DNA of 10,419 nucleotides from an uncultured Clostridia bacterium (GTDB lineage Bacteria > Bacillota > Clostridia > Oscillospirales > CAG-272). Under the pieces are notes generated by a model. That model saw only the letters and a program-made list of their open reading frames with translations. It was not told where the DNA came from and ran no database searches. Of the stretch, positions 1 through 4,995 are shown one piece after another. The translations under genes were made by a program, and so were the position numbers. The DNA lies in assembly GCA_946615525.1 (NCBI GenBank), contig CAMOHW010000018.1:1-10419 (forward strand). Reading direction: 5' to 3'. Position 1 is the first letter of the stretch. The number at the start of each line of letters is the position of its first letter.

Positions 1-222
1 CATTATGACAGAATCAGTTATGATCAGATTTTAAACTACATAAAAGGACGGTTTGCCACAATTTTTCCTTATGTTTCTCCAGATACAAGAATTTTGAAGA
101 ACGAAGCCAAAAATGCACCCATGTTTATGCTATGCTTTATGATGACTAATACAAGCCCTAAAGCCCAGGGTTTAGCTGCCAAACTAGTCAAGTCAATTAT
201 TCAAAGCACGGAGAAAGTCTAA
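1..222 (+). CDS. tcmP: Probable three-Cys-motif partner protein TcmP, 3' end only
   Basis: This is the last 73 codons of a gene that begins before the window; the frame is open from base 1 to TAA at 220-222. The visible C-terminus contains a hydrophobic strand with PMFMLCFMMTNTSPKAQG followed by a short amphipathic helix. This resembles the end of TcmP-family proteins as I recall them, where a hydrophobic strand is followed by an Asn/Ser-rich turn and a last helix. The main support is context: TcmP genes are typically found directly beside a three-cysteine radical SAM or Gp37/Gp68-type gene, and here the stop overlaps the next start by one base (TAATG), which implies translational coupling. 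The biochemical role of TcmP is not established to my knowledge. AT-rich codon use matches the next two genes and differs from everything after about 2300. The family call is moderate because most of the protein is missing. Confidence 0.6.
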   Translation, partial: HYDRISYDQILNYIKGRFATIFPYVSPDTRILKNEAKNAPMFMLCFMMTNTSPKAQGLAAKLVKSIIQSTEKV

Positions 223-980
223 TGAAAACTATCAAAAGAAATACCATGTTATATAAGACTGGCGTAGAATATGGAGACTACACCATCAACCATGTTCAAG
301 GTTGTGCACATGGGTGCAAATATCCCTGTTACGCAATGATGATGGCAAAACGATTTGGCAAAGCAAAAACTTACGAAGAGTGGTGTGAACCTAAACTTGC
401 CGAGAACGCACTTGAGATACTGGATCAGGAGATACCAAAATTAAAAGATAAAATCAAGTCGGTACAACTTTGCTTTTCAACGGATCCGTTTATGTATGGT
501 TACAATGAGATATCCGCAATGAGCATCAAAATTATCCGCAAATTGAATGCCGAAAAAATCAAATGTACTGTTTTGACAAAAGGAATTTTGCCGATTGAAT
601 TAGCAGAACTTTCACATGAAAATGAATACGGGATTACTTTGGTATCGTTGGATGAAAGATTCCGGCGCGAAATGGAACCGAATACAGCGCCTTATCTGGA
701 ACGTATAGCGGCGCTTCGTGCGCTTCACAATGCCGGTTGCAAAACTTGGGTCAGCTTAGAGCCATATCCAACGCCAAACATCATTAAGCAAGATTTGTCG
801 AACATACTTCAAGCTATTGACTTTTGTGACAGAATCATTTTTGGTCGATTGAATTACAACAAAAAAGTGACTGAGTATAAAGATTACAAGGCATTTTTCA
901 ATCAGGCAGCCGAACAGGTTATTGACTTTTGTAAAAGGAATGGCAAGCAATACCATATCAAAGACGGGACGATAACTTGA
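222..980 (+). CDS. Radical SAM protein, SPL-like, with CX3CX3C motif (TcmP partner type)
   Basis: A 252-residue cytoplasmic protein that probably binds a 4Fe-4S cluster and S-adenosylmethionine. The cluster motif lies at residues 28-36 in GCAHGCKYPCYAMM, with Cys28, Cys32 and Cys36. It reads CX3CX3C, one residue longer in the second gap than the usual radical SAM CX3CX2C. The CxHGCxYxCYA flavour and the later TDPFMYGY, LTKG, ITLVSLDE and VSLEPYPTPN segments fit the SplB-like branch (COG1533) and a partial TIM barrel. Substrate is unknown; I would not call it a spore photoproduct lyase, since it is shorter and the motif differs. The start is set by GGAG at 210-213, eight bases ahead of ATG, and the one-base overlap with the upstream gene. 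Family members of this type pair with TcmP and often sit in mobile regions. The last codons (IKDGTIT, stop) are repeated at 2153-2176. Confidence 0.85.
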   Translation: MKTIKRNTMLYKTGVEYGDYTINHVQGCAHGCKYPCYAMMMAKRFGKAKTYEEWCEPKLAENALEILDQEIPKLKDKIKSVQLCFSTDPFMYGYNEISAMSIKIIRKLNAEKIKCTVLTKGILPIELAELSHENEYGITLVSLDERFRREMEPNTAPYLERIAALRALHNAGCKTWVSLEPYPTPNIIKQDLSNILQAIDFCDRIIFGRLNYNKKVTEYKDYKAFFNQAAEQVIDFCKRNGKQYHIKDGTIT

Positions 981-988
981 GTTATGAC
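947..988 (+). repeat. Direct repeat copy 1, spanning the radical SAM stop codon
   Basis: A 42-base segment that matches 2143-2184 at 36 of 42 positions without gaps (fixed offset 1196). The most conserved stretch is ACGATAACTTGAGTTA followed by T or C and then GAC (969-988). It contains a palindrome, ATAACT-TG-AGTTAT, at 972-985. The copy covers the last eight codons and stop of the radical SAM gene plus eight bases beyond. It could be an attachment or recombination site at a gene 3' end, or one end of a decayed gene duplication. Alignment was done by eye. Confidence 0.8.
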
Positions 989-1005
989 ACGAGATATGTT
1001 ATCAT
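977..1005 (+). promoter_or_regulatory. Possible promoter for the membrane/coiled-coil gene
   Basis: TTGAGT (977-982), a 17-base spacer, then TATCAT (1000-1005), ending 22 bases before the ATG at 1028. Both boxes deviate from consensus and AT-rich DNA produces such matches by chance. If real, the -35 box lies inside direct repeat copy 1, so the passenger gene would take part of its promoter from the repeat. Copy 2 has the same TTGAGT but no good -10 box at the same distance. Confidence 0.35.
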
Positions 1006-1027
1006 ATTTTTATAAGAGGTCAAGAAA

Positions 1028-1975
1028 ATGAAATTTAAAAATGTGAGTTTTATTGAAAGGAACTATAGGAAATTATCTTTTCTTCTTGTTGTGTTGGCAA
1101 CGATTGGATGTTGCGTATGGTTTGTTTTAGGCAAAGAATCATCTGCTGTAAGCTTTTATGCACCGATTGCATATGCGTTGGCTTTATATCTTATTGGCGC
1201 TTTTTCGCAAGCAATATCATCAAAAATATCGAATTCATTTTTTGAGAAGCTTGGTCTTTATCAGAACTTTAAAAAAGTCGAAGAAAGTTTTAACTCGTTT
1301 GACAAGTTATACAATAATGACATAAAACATATTGGATGTACAATACATACTTTGCGTATTTTGACTGGGAGAACTGAAGACAAAAAAGCAAACGAAAAAC
1401 CTTATATTAAACATTTAGGTATAACATATGACAATGATTACTTAGAAACTGAGCAACTGTTTTTAAAAACATATAATGAAATACGTACTTGTTTGGATGA
1501 AAGATTAAGAAGTTTTATTACAACAAAAAATATTAAAAGTAAAAAACAAAATATTAATATTGATGAAAATGTGTTGTTTGAACCAGATTTATGGTGTAAA
1601 GAAACATTTGAAGATGGTAAATGTGTTTTGAATGAAATATATGCTATTTTTTCAGAAAAGAGTGATTCGTTTGAAAAAATGCAAGATGCAATTGAAAAAA
1701 TATGCAAGTATTATGTAGAAAGCAGTTGCGAATGTAAAAAAGCAATTGCCCAAATTGAAAAATTATACGGCAATAAGTTGGCCGATTATCTCGAGCAGGA
1801 GAAATGGCATTATTCGGATATTGAATATATTAGGGGTACGGTATCTGAGGCTGAATCAAATCTCTCAAAACAAATTGAAGCGCTCCAAGAAGATCTGGAC
1901 TCTCTGTCTAATGATTGTAACGAAATGAAATCTGCTGTTGAACTTTTTTTCGATCATTTTGAAGGTGAATTGTAA
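1028..1975 (+). CDS. Unrecognised membrane protein with two N-terminal helices and a long cytoplasmic coiled-coil region
   Basis: I do not recognise the family. The 315-residue protein has two hydrophobic segments near the start (about residues 16-34 and 41-60), forming a hairpin with a short external loop. The remaining ~250 residues are charged and mostly helical, with a heptad-like region near the C-terminus (about residues 270-305, from SEAESNLSKQIEALQEDLDSL onward). The rest would face the cytoplasm. The start follows AAGAGG at 1014-1019, eight bases ahead of the ATG. It lies 47 bases after the radical SAM gene on the same strand, so it may be co-transcribed or use the weak promoter noted at 977-1005. 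Composition is very AT-rich, as in the two upstream genes. The gene lies exactly between two imperfect direct repeats (947-988 and 2143-2184), which suggests it moved in as a passenger. A membrane-anchored effector or sensor in a defence-like module is conceivable, but nothing in the sequence proves it. Confidence 0.8.
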   Translation: MKFKNVSFIERNYRKLSFLLVVLATIGCCVWFVLGKESSAVSFYAPIAYALALYLIGAFSQAISSKISNSFFEKLGLYQNFKKVEESFNSFDKLYNNDIKHIGCTIHTLRILTGRTEDKKANEKPYIKHLGITYDNDYLETEQLFLKTYNEIRTCLDERLRSFITTKNIKSKKQNINIDENVLFEPDLWCKETFEDGKCVLNEIYAIFSEKSDSFEKMQDAIEKICKYYVESSCECKKAIAQIEKLYGNKLADYLEQEKWHYSDIEYIRGTVSEAESNLSKQIEALQEDLDSLSNDCNEMKSAVELFFDHFEGEL

Positions 1976-2142
1976 TTCAGGTAACGCTATTTTTATTTTT
2001 ACGCATTTCTACCACAAACACAAAATTCTTTACATCTTAAATTAATTGATTTATTTTCAGCTTTATAAACAAGATGTACTTGCGTAAACCTCGTGATTTC
2101 CAAGCAAAATAAATCGCCATAATTGTAACAGTTTAAAATATC
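1976..2142. other. AT-rich intergenic stretch with no supported gene
   Basis: No convincing ORF, promoter or terminator. A weak palindrome (TGAAT, four bases, ATTCA) at 1966-1979 spans the preceding stop codon but lacks a GC-rich stem. A 91-codon open frame on the minus strand (1999-2274) crosses this stretch and repeat copy 2; it has no good ribosome binding site and I do not treat it as a gene. The stretch could include decayed DNA from an earlier radical SAM gene upstream of repeat copy 2, but I could not align it beyond 2143. Confidence 0.5.
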
Positions 2143-2184
2143 GCAATCCCCTATCAAAGATGACACGATAACTTGAGTTACGAC
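2143..2184 (+). repeat. Direct repeat copy 2: remnant of a radical SAM gene 3' end
   Basis: It matches 947-988 at 36 of 42 bases. Read in the matching frame (2144-2176) it gives QSPIKDDTIT then a stop, against QYHIKDGTIT then a stop in the intact gene. The frame is closed by a TAA at 2126-2128, so only the tail survives. It shares the palindrome TAACT-TG-AGTTA at 2169-2180. Because identity runs past the stop codon, the source was probably a related gene with its downstream DNA, or a site duplicated by recombination. Confidence 0.75.
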
Positions 2185-2261
2185 TAAATAAAGGTTAAGA
2201 ACTGAGAATTTTTGCAGAAATCCTCCATTTTTCTCAATACGGCATTGCAACGAAAGACTTC

Positions 2262-2288
2262 CCAAAACTGACACACAATCAGTTTTGG
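2262..2288. other. 10-bp hairpin near the right edge of the AT-rich island
   Basis: Perfect inverted repeat CCAAAACTGA / TCAGTTTTGG with the 7-base loop CACACAA. No T-run follows on either strand, so it is a poor intrinsic terminator. It sits close to the point where base composition shifts from AT-rich to GC-rich and could mark an element end. Confidence 0.5.
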
Positions 2289-2315
2289 AAAGATGGTATT
2301 ATTCGCCAAAGTCAC

Positions 2316-2384
2316 TTAAACAGCCACCAAAGCCACGAAATGTCCTTTCATCAAGCCGATGATGTTCGCGCTATAATCTCTCAT
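2316..2384 (-). CDS. Possible 22-residue peptide ORF downstream of the hairpin (doubtful)
   Basis: Minus-strand ATG at 2382-2384, stop at 2316-2318, ending in MKGHFVALVAV. It starts two bases after the perfect hairpin at 2386-2433 and the frame continues open upstream through the hairpin and repeats. No clear ribosome binding site precedes it, other than a GGTGA inside the hairpin arm. It could be part of a genome-wide intergenic repeat that happens to stay open. Listed so that the stretch is described, not as an established gene. Confidence 0.15.
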   Translation of the reverse strand: MRDYSANIIGLMKGHFVALVAV

Positions 2385-2385
2385 T

Positions 2386-2433
2386 TCACCAAAAAGAGCC
2401 GTATCGCTTTTGCGATACGGCTCTTTTTGGTGA
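2386..2433. terminator. Perfect 22-bp hairpin, likely bidirectional terminator
   Basis: TCACCAAAAAGAGCCGTATC plus GC forms one arm (2386-2407), with TTTT as loop (2408-2411) and the exact complement at 2412-2433. The GC-rich core AGAGCCGTATCGC / GCGATACGGCTCT is followed by TTTTT on both strands, so it should stop transcripts from the lipoprotein gene on the minus strand and from the island on the plus strand. The 3' arm is also the start of repeat copy 1 (2404-2518). Confidence 0.75.
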
Positions 2434-2518
2434 CCCATCTCCAAGCCGAAGCCGCTCTGCGCTTGCGCAGAACGGAGGGACACTCCGCGAAGCGGATGTC
2501 CAAATGCGCCCGGCGCAT
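2404..2518. repeat. Hairpin-rich intergenic repeat, copy 1
   Basis: A 115-base unit that recurs at 2556-2672 with few differences. From its start it holds the GCGATACGGCTCTTTTT block, then a shared CATCTCCAAGCCGAAGCCGC segment, then three small hairpins: CTGCGC-TT-GCGCAG, TCCGC-GAA-GCGGA and AATGCGCC-C-GGCGCATT. It is non-coding as far as I can see; several frames stay open through it only because of its GC-rich palindromes. It looks like a structured intergenic repeat that will have other copies in the genome. Confidence 0.8.
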
Positions 2519-2555
2519 TTTCTCGACATCTCCGATGGAGCGTGGGGAAAATAGT

Positions 2556-2672
2556 TCGCTTTTGCGATACGGCTCTTTTTGTCGCCCCATCTCCAAGCCG
2601 AAGCCGCTCTGCGCTTGTGCAGAACGGAGGAACACATCCGCGAAGCGGATTGTTCAAATGCGCCCGGCGCAT
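2556..2672. repeat. Hairpin-rich intergenic repeat, copy 2
   Basis: The second 117-base copy in the same orientation as 2404-2518, separated from it by 37 unrelated bases. It keeps the TCGCTTTTGCGATACGG start, the CTGCGC hairpin (now with a T for C change in the second arm), TCCGC-GAA-GCGGA, and ends in ATGCGCCCGGCGCAT, four bases before the lipoprotein gene's stop codon. It lacks the 5' arm of the large hairpin, so only copy 1 forms the long terminator. Confidence 0.8.
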
Positions 2673-2676
2673 CGGA

Positions 2677-4350
2677 TTACTCTTTGCTTTCGTAATAATA
2701 AAACTTCCCGTTTTTCTCCACGCCGAGTTGTTGCACTTCGGCGATCTCCTTGGCGGTGAACGCATAGGTCGTTCCATCGGCTGTCTTTTTTCCAAAGAAG
2801 CGGGCAAAATCCACATCTGTTGAGGCAACATATACGTTGCGGTCAAACAAAACGCCTTCCGGATTTTGATTGGTTTTCAGTTGCAGACAGAAGACCATTT
2901 TGCCGTTGGTCCCGTCGGCAACATTTTCGGTGACCGAGAAATTGGACATTTGGTGATTCTGGCTGCTGCACTTGATGAACGCGTTGATGGAATATCCGTA
3001 TTCGTTTTTGTCCGGCCGTTGCGAGGTCAGCCCCTCGCCGATTTTTGCAAAGTAGTTGCCGCTCACATCCACGTTGGAAAACTCTACGCCGCTGCTCACC
3101 GTCCAAAGCTCTATGCCGAACCATACGTTTTGCGCCACATTGTTGCGGTAGGTAATGTTTTTGGAAGCCACCGAATCGTTGGACTGCGTGGTCATAGCGG
3201 TATCATAGATCTGATCGAAGAAGCAGTTTTCCACCACCATACCGTTGCAGGCATTCCAGTTTTCCACGGCATTGCCCAGTCGGGTGTAATAATCGCGCCA
3301 GGTGCCGTAATTTTTTTGGATCGATCCGCCCACAAAACGGAAGGAGCAGTTTTTCACGGTCAGGTTTTCGCAGTTCATGGTGCGAATGACATGGCTGCCG
3401 TAGTTGCGGAAATCCAAATTCAAAAAGGTGAGGTTTTTTGCAGGACTTTGGGTGCTGAACGCGAACATATTAAGCGAAAACTCGATCGAGGAAAAGCGTG
3501 TGCCGGGACTGCCGCCCTTGCAATAGAGGTAAACGCGCTTTTGGGAGTAATCGTGGTAGAAGGAAAGGTCGCCTTTCAGGTCGGCGCCGCCGGTAAAATC
3601 ATAACTGGGAATGTCCACGGTCGTCAGCCCGTTGCTCACGCCTTCCAGGGCGAGCGTTTTGTTTTTGGGGTTTTGCTTGGTTTCGGTATCGGAGAAGGTC
3701 ATCAGGGTTTTGATGCCCCACGCCTCGCCCTCGTTGAAGACGATGGTGCCGATATCGTTGTCAATGTTGAGGTTGCTGATGCCGATGGAAGAACCGGTGA
3801 CATAATAGATATTCGAGTTTCCAACTTGTTTCCAAGCGCTTGCCGGAACATTGATCGAGCCGTAGAAGATCGGCTTTGCCCCCTCGCCGTAGGTGGCAAG
3901 CGTGACATTGTTTTTCATACCGCGGATGAAATAGTCGTTTTTGGTGCGGCGGAAGACGCTGCCGCATTCAAACAGAATGGTGTCGCCCTCTCCCACCTTG
4001 GAGGCGCAGTTTGCCGTTGTTTTCCATGCCCGATCCGGCGATTTTCCGGAATAGGAATCGTTGCCGTGAATGGAGGAAACATACCAGGTCGTTCCCGTAG
4101 CGGCGGGAACTTCGGCAAACGCCTGCGTTCCCTCCACCTTTTGCTGATAAATGGAATCCAGTTTTGCGCGGGTATCGGCAGTCAGGGTGCTGTAAGCGTC
4201 ACCCTCCTCATCCAGCAGGTCGTCAACGGATGGAAGGACCTCGTCCGGGGGATTATCGGGCGGCAGATCGGATGGATCGCCCGGAATCGTTTTTTTGCAG
4301 GCGGGAAGCAGCATTATAATTGCCAAAAGGATCGCCCAAAATTGTTTCAT
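2677..4350 (-). CDS. Secreted lipoprotein with right-handed parallel beta-helix fold, polysaccharide-lyase-like
   Basis: 557 residues. The signal peptide runs through residues 1-17 and ends in the lipobox LPAC with Cys18 as the lipidated residue; an acidic, proline-rich linker follows (about 21-55). From residue 89, WYVSSIHGNDSYSGKSPDRAW and, later, GDTILFECGSVF match the N-terminal cap common to pectate-lyase-like beta-helix proteins. Repeated short N-rich turns (LTFLNLDF, LTVKNCSF, MVVENCFF, ITYRNNV, DVSGNYF) from about 305 to 475 form the helix rungs. The likely role is cell-surface binding or cleavage of a glycan; the substrate and lyase family cannot be assigned. Start chosen at ATG 4350 because AAGGAGGG lies at 4359-4366. 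An in-frame TTG at 4386, behind a second GGAGGG, would add 12 residues rich in Lys and Arg and also makes a workable signal peptide. It is transcribed away from the merR gene. Confidence 0.85.
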   Translation of the reverse strand: MKQFWAILLAIIMLLPACKKTIPGDPSDLPPDNPPDEVLPSVDDLLDEEGDAYSTLTADTRAKLDSIYQQKVEGTQAFAEVPAATGTTWYVSSIHGNDSYSGKSPDRAWKTTANCASKVGEGDTILFECGSVFRRTKNDYFIRGMKNNVTLATYGEGAKPIFYGSINVPASAWKQVGNSNIYYVTGSSIGISNLNIDNDIGTIVFNEGEAWGIKTLMTFSDTETKQNPKNKTLALEGVSNGLTTVDIPSYDFTGGADLKGDLSFYHDYSQKRVYLYCKGGSPGTRFSSIEFSLNMFAFSTQSPAKNLTFLNLDFRNYGSHVIRTMNCENLTVKNCSFRFVGGSIQKNYGTWRDYYTRLGNAVENWNACNGMVVENCFFDQIYDTAMTTQSNDSVASKNITYRNNVAQNVWFGIELWTVSSGVEFSNVDVSGNYFAKIGEGLTSQRPDKNEYGYSINAFIKCSSQNHQMSNFSVTENVADGTNGKMVFCLQLKTNQNPEGVLFDRNVYVASTDVDFARFFGKKTADGTTYAFTAKEIAEVQQLGVEKNGKFYYYESKE

Positions 4351-4403
4351 GTCGGTAGCCCTCCTTGATTCTTTGCGTTTTTTCAAAATACCCTCCAAAG
4401 AGG

Positions 4404-4432
4404 TTGATTTTTTTGTTTTTTCGTGGTATAAT
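4404..4432 (+). promoter_or_regulatory. Promoter of the merR-family gene
   Basis: TTGATT (4404-4409), a 17-base spacer, then TATAAT (4427-4432) with an extended -10 TGG directly before it. The predicted start, about 4439, lies ~60 bases before the ATG at 4498. Its -10 box is half of the palindrome TATAATGTCATTATA (4427-4441), and the other half is the -10 box of the opposing promoter. Confidence 0.75.
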
Positions 4433-4435
4433 GTC

Positions 4436-4466
4436 ATTATAAACCCTAAACCTGACTTTATGTCAA
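4436..4466 (-). promoter_or_regulatory. Promoter of the beta-helix lipoprotein gene, 19-bp spacer, overlapping the merR promoter
   Basis: On the minus strand TTGACA (4461-4466) and TATAAT (4436-4441) are both perfect but are 19 bases apart. MerR-family activators are known to act on promoters with 19-20 bp spacers, which RNA polymerase uses poorly without help. Nearby dyads could be the operator: TGAC-TTTAT-GTCA at 4453-4465, and AACCT/AGGTT ends at 4449-4472. They are centred nearer the -35 box than the spacer midpoint, so operator placement is not textbook. The 5' leader would be about 79 bases. Confidence 0.65.
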
Positions 4467-4497
4467 GAGGTTTTGTAAAAAAAGGAGAAAATATTTT

Positions 4498-4941
4498 ATG
4501 TATACGATTGGTCAGGTATCCAAACTGTTTCATTTGCCCATTTCCACGCTCCGCTATTATGATAAGGAAGGGCTGTTTCCGGGCATGGAGCGCCAGTCCG
4601 GCATTCGCAAATTCAGCGAGAACGATCTGGAGCGGTTGCGCGTGATCGAGTGCCTGAAAATTTCCGGATTGGAAATCAAAGAGATCAAGCAGTTTATTGA
4701 GTGGTGCACCGAAGGCCCTTCGACCTATTCCAACCGCAAACAGTTGTTTGAAGGCAGAAAAGCCATAATTGAAAAGGAGATGAAAAAACTCCAAAAGGCG
4801 CTTGATATGCTCAAATTCAAGTGCTGGTATTATGAAACGGCATTGGAAGACGGAAATGAGGATCGCTTGAACGACATGATCCCGGACCATCTTCCGCCCG
4901 AAATTCAAAAACTGTATGACCATGCACATTCCGGAAAATGA
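4498..4941 (+). CDS. MerR-family transcriptional regulator
   Basis: 147 residues. The N-terminal winged helix-turn-helix is clear: YTIGQVSKLFHLPISTLRYYDKEGLF at residues 2-27, then GIRKFSENDLERLRVIECLKISGLEIKEIKQFI (35-67). A helical dimerisation arm runs over about residues 80-115. The C-terminal part is short and has no recognised ligand domain; Cys53, Cys70 and Cys109 are scattered and do not form a metal-binding loop like those of CueR or MerR, so metal sensing is not supported. The FKCWYYETA segment near 107-115 is seen in many uncharacterised clostridial MerR proteins. The start follows AAAGGAGAA about ten bases upstream. It is divergent from the beta-helix lipoprotein gene across 147 bases, with overlapping promoters, so it likely controls that gene and itself. 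The inducer is unknown. Confidence 0.9.
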   Translation: MYTIGQVSKLFHLPISTLRYYDKEGLFPGMERQSGIRKFSENDLERLRVIECLKISGLEIKEIKQFIEWCTEGPSTYSNRKQLFEGRKAIIEKEMKKLQKALDMLKFKCWYYETALEDGNEDRLNDMIPDHLPPEIQKLYDHAHSGK

Positions 4942-4958
4942 GATCCGGCAAACATTCA

Positions 4959-4992
4959 GCACCCCAAGCCAAAAGGCCGGGGTGCTTTTTTT
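4959..4992 (+). terminator. Rho-independent terminator after the merR gene
   Basis: GCACCCC (4959-4965) pairs with GGGGTGC (4979-4985), with GCC/GGC pairing inside and an AAAA loop, followed by seven T residues (4986-4992). It starts 17 bases after the merR stop. On the minus strand no T-run follows the stem, so it is a weak stop for folC transcription coming the other way. Confidence 0.9.
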
Positions 4993-4995
4993 GAT

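Noticed and set aside
222..980. Spore photoproduct lyase
   Set aside because: The protein is SplB-like in flavour but shorter, with CX3CX3C cysteine spacing and a coupled tcmP-like gene, which points to a different radical SAM group.
1999..2274. Minus-strand 91-codon frame in the island's intergenic region
   Set aside because: It runs antisense through direct repeat copy 2, lacks a convincing ribosome binding site, and its hydrophobic middle is just the complement of the repeat. Not excluded as decayed coding DNA.
2404..2672. CRISPR array
   Set aside because: Only two units, each ~116 bases with internal hairpins and one 37-base spacer; this does not fit CRISPR repeat and spacer sizes and no cas gene is present.
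2316..2846. Longer coding frames through the 2400-2672 repeats
   Set aside because: Several frames on both strands stay open because of GC-rich palindromes; the two repeat copies give the same peptide strings in different frames, the signature of a non-coding repeat.
2866..4368. Plus-strand open frame of about 500 codons antisense to the beta-helix lipoprotein gene
   Set aside because: The minus-strand frame has a lipoprotein signal, an excellent ribosome binding site and beta-helix sequence patterns; the antisense frame is open only through codon bias and has low-complexity, family-less sequence.
4351..4962. Extension of the lipoprotein frame upstream to 4962
   Set aside because: It would read antisense through the merR gene and the promoter region; the signal peptide and ribosome binding site fix the start at 4350 (or at most 4386).
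4959..4992. Bidirectional terminator also serving folC
   Set aside because: The minus strand has no T-run after the stem, so only the plus-strand direction is supported.
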